Assembly (NCBI RefSeq): GCF_026745355.1
Contig: NC_079209.1
Coordinates: 50,878,585 to 50,942,584, forward strand
Direction: 5' to 3'
From: Beta vulgaris subsp. vulgaris
Taxonomy: Eukaryota > Streptophyta > Magnoliopsida > Caryophyllales > Amaranthaceae
DNA length: 64,000 nucleotides
The position numbers and the translations under genes were made by a program. The notes below the pieces were generated by a model, which was given only the letters and a program-made list of their open reading frames with translations, ran no database searches and was not told the DNA's origin. This document shows, piece by piece, positions 35,882-47,415 of the stretch. Numbering within the stretch: position 1 is the first letter of the stretch; every line of letters starts with the position of its first letter.

Positions 35882-38071
35882 TGTAACAACCCGCACTTCC
35901 GAGCTGTTAGCTAATCATACTTACCATTCACAAAACTCAATTAACACTTAATAACCTCGAATTTACATTATCTTGCAGCGGAACAAAACCTTTTTACTCG
36001 ATCTTGGACCTGAGTTATGGGCCCACAACATAATAACTTCCCAACCAATAACAGGTTACAATTTACTCCACTCCCAAAACAATATAATACTTAAACACCA
36101 AATGAGGACTTTATATTCAATAACTTATATTCTATATCTAACTTCGAATCACTAATATATTTACAATTCAATAATCAACTCTTTACTTTCGATCCACTAT
36201 GAGCTCCAAATACAAACCTGCAAATTATAGAAGAAAATACAAAACAAAAACTAAAATGAGCGAAAAACTCAGTAACTTTACTTCAGCCCGTCAAACGGTT
36301 TTGGTTCGTAAACATTTTTCATATCAGAAGCAAACTTGGTAATTGTTCGGAAATAATTCATCTTTTAAATGTATCGCTGGCATCGCTTAATCACATTACA
36401 TAAATCGCTGGCAAGTACAGGCTTATAACATAACTTAACATAATATTCGACCTTATCTGGTCTTAACTCATATACGAATCATTTTACTCCACCTGTACCT
36501 TACCAACTATTCATCTCAGTTCATAACCCAAGCCAGCTAAAACCATTTCGAAAACATTTTCTCATTATTATACTCAAATCACATTTCTAGAATACTTTAT
36601 AGTTTCCGAACAATTTCAATAACATAACAAAAGTATTATTCTTCCATAACCATCAAATATCAATTCACAATTAACTTATAAATATGCATCTATAACCATG
36701 GCCATGACTATAAACAATGATACGATATCAAAAACACAACATACACACACGGGCATGTAAATATGTTTTGCTGAACATAAAGGTTACCTCATACGAATTC
36801 TAATTTCTTAATCTCCAATCCAATAATCGAAAACCTCCAAGCTTCTTTAACCTCTTTGAGATTCACCATTCAACATTCGAAATACACCTCAACAATAACA
36901 CCAACTATTAATACTCGTTCTTAATAATTTTCAAACATAGAGACTCCTAATACCAAACCATCTCAATCTGAATTACTTGACTTAATTAACCAAGGTCTCA
37001 TTAACATCACAACAAATCATTTCCAAACAAAGAAACCATTAAAGAACAAATACTCCATAATTAGATTCATGTTCCACAATCAATTTGCTAATCAAATTCA
37101 AATCTTCAAAACGAAAATCCAATTAAAACTGATTTTCAATTTACAAATCAAAAACATATTTGTATAGCAAAAATCAGTTTTAGGCCTAACTTAATTAATC
37201 AAAACAAATGATCACAATCTCTAAGCGAATTGTTTTGTGAAAATCATTTAACTATTAATAGCATAAAAGTTAGATTGAACTTGATGAAATAAGATTAACA
37301 ACTTAACCCATAATTTATACCTTGCTAAGGAGATCAAAATTTGATGAACTCAACAACAATAACAACGCCAACACCGACGCATGGTAGCAGCGAAGACACC
37401 GGAAGACCAACCAGCACCAACAACAGCAAGACAGAAGCGGCACCGACAACTCGCCGGCAAAGAACACCGCAGTAGCATCGACGGTGCCGAAATTTCGGTC
37501 AACACCGACGACAGCAACACAGACGCATGAGAGAGAAAATAACAGAGGAGAGAGAAAGAACAGGTGCGAGAAACAACAATGGTGAAGCAAAGATTGAAGA
37601 GCATAAGCGCCAGATTCCGGCGAGGGTCACGAGCAGCCAGTCGAGGAGAGAGAGAATTCAGATTTAAGGAAGTAACCGTGAGGTTGAGAAGAATCTAGAA
37701 TGATTTGGGTTTCTTCAATTCTTTGGGGATGAATTACCAGAATTGAGATTGATTTCCTAAAATATGTATGCTTTGAAAATCTGAATAAGCTTTTGGTGGT
37801 TTGACAACTCACAAATTTGTTCTACTTGGCTGCACCTCACTAAGGCACGAGGAGAGAGAAAAATGGGTTCCTCTTTTCATCAATTTTTTTTTTAAGAAAA
37901 CAAAAGGCATTTTTAATTTCATAATTAAGCTAGAATCCAACTTTGATCTTGAAATTATAATTTCAAGAGTTCAATAAACTCAATAATCATTAAGTAGATT
38001 AAAAACCATTAGTTAAACTAATAATCATAATTACTATTTAAGAAAATGGCTTAAAATGTTGGACTGTTACA
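35882..38071. mobile_element. Solo LTR (2.19 kb) nested in the Ty3-type element
   Basis: Begins TGTAACAACCCGC and ends GGACTGTTACA (inverted TGTAAC/GTTACA). A perfect 5-bp duplication GTTTC lies at 35877-35881 and 38072-38076. There are no internal coding domains; the short minus-strand frames at 37315-37604 are low-complexity. The length and TGTAACAACCC start suggest a large Ty3-type LTR such as Tekay/Del, which I cannot confirm. It interrupts the leader of the antisense gene. Confidence 0.85.
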
Positions 38072-38183
38072 GTTTCCGAGCAATTTATCCGATTTCCGTC
38101 GTCCGACCAGGTACGCTCTTGCTTTTTTAGTTTATTTCGCTTTCTTTTTAATAACCTCGGCCGACTCCCTTGTCTATACAATA

Positions 38184-40740
38184 ATGGGAGAATCGTCCGA
38201 GTCGGCTACACCTCCAACCTCACCTCCCTACAATAGATTCGAGGAGGTGAGAGGTATGGGAATAAGTTGGTGTCAACCATAATAAGTTGCCCCGACCCCT
38301 CGGCCGTCCCCGATGCGGTTTTGCTCCCGAGCCCCTCATCGTTAGTGGAGGAAGAGGCCGAGGGCGCTGTTCCCTTCCCCTGGGAGGTGTCCCTGGCCTT
38401 TCCTTCAAAAGCTAGCTACTTAGACAAATATCTTGATGATGGTGTAGTGAGGGTGACCATGTCGGATGGTGAAGAAGCGTCAACCTCGGGCCGACCAGAG
38501 TTTCCAGATCCGGATCCGAAGGAAGGACCTGGATCTAAGTTCCCTCTACCGGCATTGATGAAGGCAATCCTCGACGACCCGAGGGGGCAGGCTGCGAGGT
38601 TCCACATTAGGGACCCCTATATACTTGTCCGACCAGAGGCCCATTAAACTGTTCTCACCCCCCCCCTCCGGGCTGCACCGCAGTGTATTATAAATCTATG
38701 GAGATGGGGCTCCGATTTCCATTAACTCCCTTTGTGAAGGATCTTCTCAACGCCTATAATTTGTGCATAAGTCAAATCTCTCCGAATTCCTGGGGAGGAA
38801 TCATCGCTGTTCAGACCTTATGTGCTATGCTGAGCGTCCGACCAACTATCAGGCTATGGCGCAATATGTTCAAGTTGGTCGAGATGTCGGCCGGAGACAA
38901 CGGTCCAGGTTGGTGGTATTTTCAAGTCCGACAGGGTTACAAGGTGGTGCTCGACCTGCCTACGTCTCAAAAAGGCTTTAGGAGGGAGTTCGCCTTCGTG
39001 TTTTTTGGAGGGGACTGGGGGATCCCCACAGTCCGACCGGATGTCGAGCCCAACCACGAGCTTAACTTCAGGGTTCCTGAGATGTCCGAGGAAGAAGCCG
39101 TTGCGGCTATATACATGCAGACTGAGGTCCAAATTGTCCAAGGGGGAGAAGTCTATGTAGCTAGCAATTGGATACCGAGCTGCCGCGTGTTCAAGAGCGA
39201 GCACTTGCTGTCGGCGGTCGGGCTGAGCCGAACATTCCCCCGGGGTAATCGGCCGAGGGGGTTACTTTACATGTTTTTCTTGTTTATGTTTATAACTTCA
39301 TAACAATGTTTCTCTTTGCAGCTTATTCTTTGACACATCTCTTGGAATCCGACCCAGACATGGCCGAAAAACTCAACTACACTGCGATGAGGGCGGCTCA
39401 GCTTAAGGCCGAGCTGAAAGCTAAGAAGATAGGCATTCCCAAGAGTCCCAAGGTAGGTTTCAACTTCTAACCGAGCATCATTCATCTATACTTCGACCCA
39501 CCATTCCTCTATACTTCGACCTGACTCTGATTTTTGCGGGATCCTTCGAAGCCTAAGGCCTCGAAGAAGAGAAAGCGGGACCCTGAGAAGGTGGCCAAAA
39601 CTGCCAAGGCCTTGGCCAAGGACCAAGCTGAGAAGGCCAAAAAGGCCAAGTCGGTAGAGGTTAACAGCCCTCGTCCGGAGGAGAAGGCAGACAAGTCCGA
39701 GGGGACTCGCATTTCTGTCCATTCGGAGGACTTCCGACCAATGAGGAGTCCTCAATACACGCCGGCCACCCCTCGCGGACCTCATGATGATCCCGAGGAA
39801 CTCAGCCTGGCCTTGGCGAGGCCCTTCGCTGAGTTGGACGTTCACGGGCTCGACACCCGTTGGACGAACGCTGTGGAGTGCCTCTATGGCGCAGCCGATC
39901 GGGAATACATCGCCTCCACCAGCGGACCCGAGGAGACCAATGACCTGTTCCGCAGCTGGGCTGAGGTGAGTTCCTTATTTAACTTGTGGATTTTCTCGCT
40001 AAGGTTTTGCACTCATCGTTTTGTTTTTTATTCAGTTTTCCGCTCGGTTGGTCAATGTGGCCAGAAACAAGGTCCACCTGGCTGAGAAGGTATCTGACCT
40101 GGAAGCTAAGGGCAAAAAACACTTCACCGCGCTCCACGCTGCTGAGCAAGCTCAAAGGGTAGCCGAGGCGGATCTTGCCAACGCGAAGCGCTGCATCGCT
40201 CGCGACCAGGACGACTTTAAGGCCGAGCGGGCCCAGTGGGATGTGGCCAAACAGAAACTGATTAAGGAGAAGGATGAGGCTGTGATCGCCAAGGTTGTTG
40301 CTGAGGCCCAAGTTGCGGAGGCGCAGACCAAAATCACTGATCTGCAGTTCAAGCTGGCCGAGCTGGAGAAGGCCTCTAAGTCCGAAGACGAGTGGTTCGC
40401 GGGCTGGAAGGAGACCAAGGCTTGCGAATTGTTTGTCAATGAGGTCGGCTCGACCGCCCAGAAGATGGGGGTAGATGACGCCCTCAAGCGGATGAAGGCG
40501 GCCTTGGAGAGATCGCATCCTTCTCTTCCTTGGTCCGAGGTCATGGGGAGCTATGAAGCCCTTCTAAAGGAGGAGGATCAGGCCATTCTCTCTGAGCTGC
40601 ACATCGCCCTTTCGGATGATGATGATGATGATGATGAAGATGTGGAGGAGGTTGCTGAGGATGATCAGGGCCAAGGGGTGGCCAAGTCTGAGGAGCATCA
40701 TGGGAGTACCAATGATCAGACCGACCCCCCTGCCGCTTAG
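38184..40740 (+). pseudogene. Antisense gene of the Tat-type element (putative gypsy-type transposon domain), multi-exon, frameshifted
   Basis: A plus-strand gene opposite to gag-pol. ATG at 38184 begins MGESSESATPPTSPP; the frame stops after GMGISWCQP and continues one frame over from about 38265 (CPDPSAVPDAVLLPSPSS) to a stop at 38645. It resumes in a third frame with MEMGLRFPLTPFVKDLLNAY and NSWGGIIAVQTLC, the core of the plant family called putative gypsy type transposon. Later exons are 39322-39452, about 39540-39965 and 40036-40740, with matching phases. The C-terminus is Lys/Ala-rich coiled coil ending in an Asp run (DDDDDDDEDVEE). The acceptor before 39540 reads GG instead of AG. With two frameshifts and that site lost, this copy is probably inactive. 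Its function in Tat elements is unknown. Confidence 0.8.
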
Positions 40741-41178
40741 GTTTCCTTTGTGTTGTATTTTGTTTTCTTTTTGCTCTTAACCTTGGTAGTACCAAGGTTT
40801 TAGGATGTAATATTTTTCTAACTTCAATGAAAGTCTTCTTTTTATTTTATCCGAGCACATTTTATGTTTGTCAATTGCAATTTGCTTCAAGTATTGATTC
40901 TCGAACTGGTTAAGTTTTGCCTGATAGCGCTGGTCGGATTTAACTCGAACAACTCGCGATTGAAACTGGTTAAGTTTCGAAAGATATAGTTGGTCGGGTT
41001 AAATTCGAATAATTAAAACTGGCTAAGTTTAATTGGAACAGAACAAATGACTGGTTAAGTCTTTTTATAACTTGGAAAATTGACTGGTTAAGTCTTACAA
41101 TTTCGACCTGGACTGGTCCGAGTGACTACATGCCATACCTGGCCAGTATCTCAGCTATATGCCCCTAATTGCAATTGA
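40741..41178. other. Spacer between antisense gene and integrase
   Basis: Holds the probable 3' end of the antisense gene and short repeats of ACTGGTTAAGTTT and CTGGTCGG words (40905-41110). The two genes converge here. No separate gene seen. Confidence 0.5.
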
Positions 41179-42508
41179 CTATACATAGTATTTCTTTAGA
41201 TTATCCAGATTCCATGGCCGAGCAAGTGGTATGCCTTCAGGATTCTCGAGCTGGAATGTACCAGGCTTGATGACTTTGGTTACTTTGTAAGGACCGTCCC
41301 AGTTGGCCCCTAGTTTGCCTTTCAGATGTGATAGCCCCGTGCTTCGACCTTTCTGACCACCCAATCTCCGAGCTGGATTGGCCTTGACTTGACTCGACGA
41401 TTGAACTGCCGAGTTACTCTTTGCTTGTAGCGGATCGACCTTAACAATGAGTTGCCCCTTGTTTCTGGCAGCAGGTCGAGGTTGACAGGCTTTTCTTCTT
41501 CATTTTGCTCGAAGTCATAAAAGGTGATCCGAGGTGATGGGATACCGACCTCTACTGGTAGTACTGCCTCACTACCATAGACTAATCCGAACGGGGAATG
41601 TCCCGTTGCTTCCTTTATAGTGTCCGAGCAGACCACAAGACTCCAGGCAGGTCGTCCACCCAAGCCCCTTTTGCTGCGTCAAGGGATTTTTTGATCCCCT
41701 TGAGCACTATCTTGTTGGCCGCTTCTGCTTGGCCATTGGTTTGTGGTCGGGAAACGGCGGAGAACCTGGTCTGTATTCCAAAACGGCACATATTCCCGAG
41801 TTGGTCGCTATTAAATTGCCGACCATTGTCCGAGACCAGGGCTCGGGGTACTCCAAACCTTGTGATTATGTTCCTCCAAATGAAGGCTTGGACTTGTTTG
41901 TCAGTGATGGAGGCAAGGGGTTCGGCTTCAGTCCACTTGGTGAAATAGTCTATGGCCACTATCAGAACTTCCGCTGACCAGATGCTGGTGGGAACGGGCC
42001 GAGCAGGTCCATGCCCCATTTGTCAAATGGCAGAACTGCTTGAATGGGATTGAGGGGGGTAGCTGGGGATCTGGGAATATCCGAATGGATTTGGCAAGAT
42101 GGGCATCTCTTCACCAATTCTTGTGCATCTGCCTTGGAGTAGGCCAGTAGTACCCAGCCTTTGAGCTTTTCCGCTATGGTTCTCCCCCCTTGATGCTGCT
42201 ACACGCCCCTTGGTGTATTTCCCTTAGGATGTAATTTCCTTCTTCAGGGGTTACACACTTCAGCATGGGTGCGTGTATGACTTCTTGTAGAGCTGCTCGT
42301 CATGCCATAAGAACCAACCTGCTCGGTGCTTGATCCTTTCGGCTTCTTTGGCATCTGTTGGGAGGACTCCATCCCTTAAGTATCCGACCACCTCATCCAT
42401 CCAAGTGGCGTTCGGTCTAGAATCAACTGTTCCTTGGCATTTATGCTGGGCTGGCGAAGCACCTCCCACATGATAGTCCGAGGGGCTGACCCCTGCCGAA
42501 CTAGCCAT
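41179..42508 (-). pseudogene. Ty3-type integrase region
   Basis: Read right to left: a frame ending in GWFLWHDEQLYKKS (42260-42508), the integrase core (42019-41615) with IVAIDYFTKWTEAEPLAS, LVSDNGRQFNSDQ and SRPQTNGQAEAANK holding the D-D-E residues, then SPFGLVYGSEAVLPVEVGIP (41663-41322), and a C-terminal part KLGANWDGPYKVTKVIKPG ending at 41179. Frame breaks near 42190, 41640 and 41345 disable it. Confidence 0.88.
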
Positions 42509-42960
42509 ACGAGCCAGAGCGTCGGCTTGTTGATTCTCCGACCTGGGTATGTGGCTGATCGGAAATGGAGAGTTTTTTGATGAACTCTTGTGCCTTGGCC
42601 AGATACATTCTCATATTGTCCTCCTTGGCCTCGTACTCTCCCGAGACCTGACCTACTATAAGCTGGGAGTCTGATCGGGCCTCAATGGCCGTGGCTCCTG
42701 CAAAATGCAAGCTGAAGTCCGAGGATGAAGCTTCATACTCCGCTTCATTGTTCGACCCCAGGAATTCGAATTGATTGCATACTCCATTTTTTCTCCGACC
42801 GGGGGCTTAAGCACTAGCCCCGCCCACATCCTGACTTGGTGGAAGAACCATCCACGTATAGTTCCCACTCTTCATTCTGGCCGACCGGGGGCCGAGTTGT
42901 GCATTCAGTTATAAAGTCCGCCAAGGCTTGAGCTTTGATGGCCCTTCTGGGCTCATATTC
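42501..42960 (-). pseudogene. Ty3-type RNase H region
   Basis: Frames at 42656-42868 and 42501-42710 contain HFAGATAIEARSDSQLIVGQ and SGEYEAKEDNMRMYLAKAQE, typical of the RNase H that follows reverse transcriptase in plant Ty3 elements. A frame change near 42700 interrupts it. Confidence 0.82.
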
Positions 42961-44203
42961 CAGGCCGAAATCAGCCAATTGTCAGCCCAATCGTCATCCG
43001 ACTGGAGTGGTTCCTGCTTTCTATGACCTTGCGGAGGGGTTGTCCGGTAAGGACCTTGATTTGATGGGCTTGAAAGTAGGGTTTCAGCTTTCTGCTAGCC
43101 ATGACGAGGGCGAAGACCATCTTCTCCACCTCACTATATTTCGCTTCTGCCCCTCGAAAGGCATGGCTTAATAGAAGTAGACCGGGTGCTCGTCCCTTCC
43201 CTTTCGGCTACCAGAACGGCACTAGGGCGTATTCGGATACGGCCAAGTATACAAACAATGTTTCCCCCGGCAAGGGGGACATGAGCTTGAGGAGAGTTGA
43301 TAGGTGGAGTTTGAGGGAGGTGAAGGCTTGTTCAGCCTCGTCGTCCCAAGTGAACTCTTTTCTCTTAAGGGCCTTGAAGAAAAATAGGCTCTTATCAGCC
43401 GACCGTGACAGGAACCGTCCGAGGGCAGCTAGACATCCTGTTAGGCGCTGCACTTCCCTGACGTTCCGAGGGGATTTCATTTCCAGAACTGCTCTGATCT
43501 TGTCGGGGTTGGCTTCAATACCCCTTTCATCAACCAGAAATCCGAGGCACTTGCCCCCTTTCACTCCGAAGACGCACTTTTTAGGGTTGAGCATCATACG
43601 ATACTTCCTCAGTGTGCTCAGCGTCTCCCGGTCGGCTGGGGATCAGATGGGCCTTGCTTTTGACGATCATGTCGTCAACATACACCTCATGTTCCGACCC
43701 AATTGATCACAGAAAATTTTGTTAATGGTCCGCTGGTAGGTAGCCCCGGCATTTTTCAGTCCGAATGGCATCATTTTGTAACAGTAGACCCCTTGCGGGG
43801 TGGTGAAAGCGGTATGAATCCGATCAGTGTCCGCCATGGGAATTTGGTGGTAGCCTGCATTAGCATCCATGAAGCTTAAAAGGGCATGACCAGCTGTCGA
43901 GTCGACTAACCTGTCATTTTGGGCAGAGGATGGTTGTCTTTCGGACAGGCCTTGTTCAGGTCTGTGAAATCCACGCACATGCGCCAAGCCCTCGGCTTTT
44001 TCACCAGTACTACGTTAGCCAGCCATTCTGAGTACTGTATTCCTCAATGAACCCTGCCTCGAGCAGTTTCTTGACCTCCACTGCGGCAGCTTTGCACCTT
44101 TCCGGGCCCTGGTGCCTTAGCTTTTGCTTGACTGGCTTGTACCCTCCTTGATATTCAGCTCATGACACATGATTTTGGGGTCAAGTCCAGCATCTCTGAG
44201 GCC
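42961..44203 (-). pseudogene. Ty3-type reverse transcriptase region
   Basis: The frame 43987-43667 carries AGYHQIPMADTDRIHTAF and YCYKMMPFGLKNAGATYQ, the fingers/palm of a Ty3 reverse transcriptase. 43597-43208 carries MMLNPKKCVFGVKGGKCLGF and NVREVQRLTGCLAALGRFLS. The segment with the YVDDM-type catalytic motif falls at a frame break near 43670. Several other shifts lie at 43620, 43200 and upstream of 43990. Confidence 0.88.
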
Positions 44204-44929
44204 TCATAGGCGAAACTCCTGGTATTCCCTGAGCACTTGCACTACTTTCGCTCTTGTTTCTGGGTTTAGGGCCTTGCCCACTCTTACAGTCCGACCGGGT
44301 TCTGTCCCGATCTCTACTTCTTCGTCTTCCTCAGCTGGCTGAGGTCGCTCGTACTGTTTGGGGTTTTCTGTGATGTACACCCCCAAGTTCCTTGGTGAAT
44401 TTTCTTCCCTTTTTCTCTTCTTCGAGTCCTCTTGGACGTCGATTTCAGTTCTGCTCTTTAAGCTATTAACATAGCATTCTCGTCCGGCCTGCTGATCCCC
44501 TTGAATCTTTCCGACCTTCCCCTCATCTGTTTCGAACTGCATGAGGAGTTGGTATGTAGAGATTGCAGCTTTTGTTCTGTTCAGGGTGGGTCGTCCCATA
44601 ATTATGTTGTATGGCAAAGGAATGTCGACCACTAGAAAGTCGATCGGTAGGCTTCTGCCCTTGCCTTTCTCTCCCATCCGAGTGGGGAGCTTTATCGACC
44701 CAAGGGGCTGTAAAGAGTTTCCCCCGAAGCCTATGAGTGGCTGATCGAGTGGCGTGACATCCTTCTCACTATATTTCAGCTTCTTCAAGCATTCCAGGGT
44801 TATGATATCAGCGGATGACCCACTGTCAACCAAGACACGTCTGACCCGGGAGTTGGCTACTTTGAGTTCGATAACCAGGGGGTCATCGTGGGGTACGCTG
44901 ACAGACCGACTGGATTCCCCGAATGTCAT
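44204..44929 (-). CDS. Ty3-type aspartic protease region
   Basis: An open frame of 241 codons with the aspartic-protease motif VLVDSGSSADII (active-site Asp in DSGSS), then LIGFGGNSLQPLGSIKLP and PYNIIMGRPTLNRTKA, the usual pair of plant retroelement protease signatures. It continues toward the reverse transcriptase and ends at 44204. It lies one frame off the preceding gag frame at about 44935, so the original gag-pro fusion is broken. Not expected to be expressed as an active enzyme in this copy. Confidence 0.85.
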   Translation of the reverse strand: MTFGESSRSVSVPHDDPLVIELKVANSRVRRVLVDSGSSADIITLECLKKLKYSEKDVTPLDQPLIGFGGNSLQPLGSIKLPTRMGEKGKGRSLPIDFLVVDIPLPYNIIMGRPTLNRTKAAISTYQLLMQFETDEGKVGKIQGDQQAGRECYVNSLKSRTEIDVQEDSKKRKREENSPRNLGVYITENPKQYERPQPAEEDEEVEIGTEPGRTVRVGKALNPETRAKVVQVLREYQEFRL

Positions 44930-45482
44930 TATGGGACAATCCGACCGGCTTGGTTTTGAAGGTGAGCTTTCCTGGCTCGGCCGGTTAGGCCTCCCGAGGC
45001 GAAGTCACCCGCGATGACCCCAATGTACCCTTCCGTGTCCCCACTATTGGACTGACCGACCTTCTGCTTTCCCTTCTCTTCATCGGTGTGTTTGAGGTAG
45101 CGGTTCAGCTTGCCCTGATTGGCAAGGTTATCCAGTCCTTTTTTCAGCTCTCTACAATCCTTTGTGGTATGACCACATTCCCGGTGGTACTCACACCACT
45201 GACTTTTGTCTCTCCGGTAGGCTGAGGTCCGGATGGGTTGGGGGTTATGCAGCATGGACTTGTGCTTGATGTCCAGGTATATTTCTCTGTGGTTCTTATT
45301 GAAACGAGGGTCGTTTCCATGATCAGTGAACCTATCCGACCTACCGCCCGTTTTCTGTTGTTTGGGCTGATCTCTGTTGTTTCCTTCTTCCTTTCTCTTC
45401 TTACTTCCTTCTTCCGAGTGACGGCAAATGTCTGCCGCTTGGATAAATCTTTGAGCCTTTGCCATTGCCTCTGAAAAGGTTT
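44930..45482 (-). pseudogene. Ty3-type gag, 3' part (split by CACTA)
   Basis: The open frame from the CACTA junction to 44929 carries a basic region and the zinc knuckle CEYHRECGHTTKDCRELK, the nucleocapsid end of gag. Its frame is in phase with the gag frame on the far side of the CACTA element once the 3-bp target duplication is counted once, which confirms the two parts were one gene. Confidence 0.9.
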
Positions 45483-46659
45483 TGACACTAGTGGAAAAAT
45501 GAAGAAGGGCTGCGCTTTTTGACAGCAGCCCTTTCAGTAGCAGCCCTTCACTTTTGTAAGTAGGGCTGCGCTAGAAAAGCGCAGCCCTTCACAAGGAAGG
45601 GCTGCGATTTTTAGGAAAAAGCGCAGCCCTTCTAGCTTAGAAGGGCTGTGCTTTTACCTAAAAAGCGCAGCCCTTCTATGCTAGAAGGGTTGCGCTTTTA
45701 CCTAAAAAGCGCAGCCCTTCCTACCAAAAAAAAAATAATTTTTTTTTTTTTGACATTTTTTATATAGAGAAATATTACCTAAAACAACATAAAATTAACC
45801 ATTAAACGTCGAATACAAACGAAATGAAGTTGCTGCCAAATTGACATTCACCAACGAGATAACAAAAAAAATGACATTCACCATTTGCACAAAAATTGAC
45901 CAAATTGAAATGAATACATCTGAATACAATTTTTCTTTTTGCATTTTTTATATAGAGAAATATTACTAAAAACAACCAAATTGACATTCACCATTTGCGC
46001 AAAAATTTACCAACTACATCAGAATAGAAAAGATTACACAGTAACTACACAAAAAGAAATGAATACAAACCAAAAAACAGAAATTAATATCCTGAAAAGA
46101 AAAACCGAAAAGGAACAAAATAGGGCTATGGCAACGACAAGAAAGTGTTACTAGAGTCTTTATAACCGTTGCAATAGCCCTTTGGCAACGCTTTTTAAGC
46201 CGTTGCCAATGGGTGGCGCTGCTAAAAACCTATTGCAACAGTTTGTTTCCTTATGGCAACACTAGTTTAAAAAACGCTGCTAAAGATATTTGTGGCAACG
46301 GTTTTTTTAAGCAACATTTTCAAATTTTTTGCAACACTAATGTCTTGACTTAAGGCAACAATATAGATTAAAAGGTAACAGATTTATACAAATAAAAAAG
46401 CAACACTTTCTTCATCTTTTGGTAACAATTGTGTTTTTTTTAGGCAACGATTTAAATTTTTTAGGCAACACATTATTATGAGTCCAAGGCAACACTTTTA
46501 CCATTTTTTAGCAACATTTATATATTAATTTAGAGCAACAATGAGTACTTTAGGCAACGATTTATACCAACCAATGGCAACAATTATATTCTTCTTTAAG
46601 GTGACAATTTAGACTTATTGCAACGCTTTTGATCACATTGCAACCGTATTGCGACTTCA

Positions 46660-47415
46660 AATGGATTTTCATACACAAGTTACATATGCTATTAAATAAG
46701 TCCTCGGTATTTAAAAGAAAGTGAATTTATATATAGATAGATAACATCCATAAAGGTTATAAACGTTCTACGTATAGCATCCATAAGACAATAACACCTG
46801 TCTAATAGTAAAAACAATGCTTCTAACTTATGTCCGCAACAAAAGAACCACCTAAAAATATATTCGAAAGCAAGCCTATATGTAACAAAAATTTATCTAT
46901 CTAATCGAATTGGCTAACGAAGAAGCTTGTAATACTTGATTATATGCACCAACTTCTAAGCCAACCTGTAAAACAAGGAAAAAAAACACAATTACAAATC
47001 AATGTTGTTATGTAAAAGTAAAACTATAGTTTTCATTCAAGAATGAGACACGCTAAAGACACGAAGACATAGGATAAAACATCAAAGCATAAATTTATTT
47101 AAAGTAAAAAAAATTCAGCAAAAATTTCGGCAGAGTCTCCTTTGTAAAATGGACAAACCCAAAATAGGGCACAATGAAAATACCTGTTTGTAATATCAGT
47201 AATACATTTCCCAGATCCAACACCATACGTTCTTTACAAAAGCAACCAATATTGGGGCATTACCGCCATATTTACCCCAAGGTGGGTAAATGATACAAGA
47301 CAAATAACTCAATCTCATCTATGTCATATACTTTAAATTTAGGACAAACAATACAAATGATAAGGAGAACAACATAAATATGACATACCTCAATATTCTT
47401 GCGGTCAACAGCTTG
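46660..47415. other. Noncoding 3' region of the inner CACTA element
   Basis: AT-rich sequence between the subterminal repeats and the last TNPA-type exon. No gene seen; probably 3' untranslated and spacer. Confidence 0.5.

Noticed and set aside
37315..37604. Hydrophobic Cys/Leu-rich frames in the solo LTR
   Set aside because: They lie wholly inside an LTR with clean ends and a target duplication, and they overlap each other in two frames.
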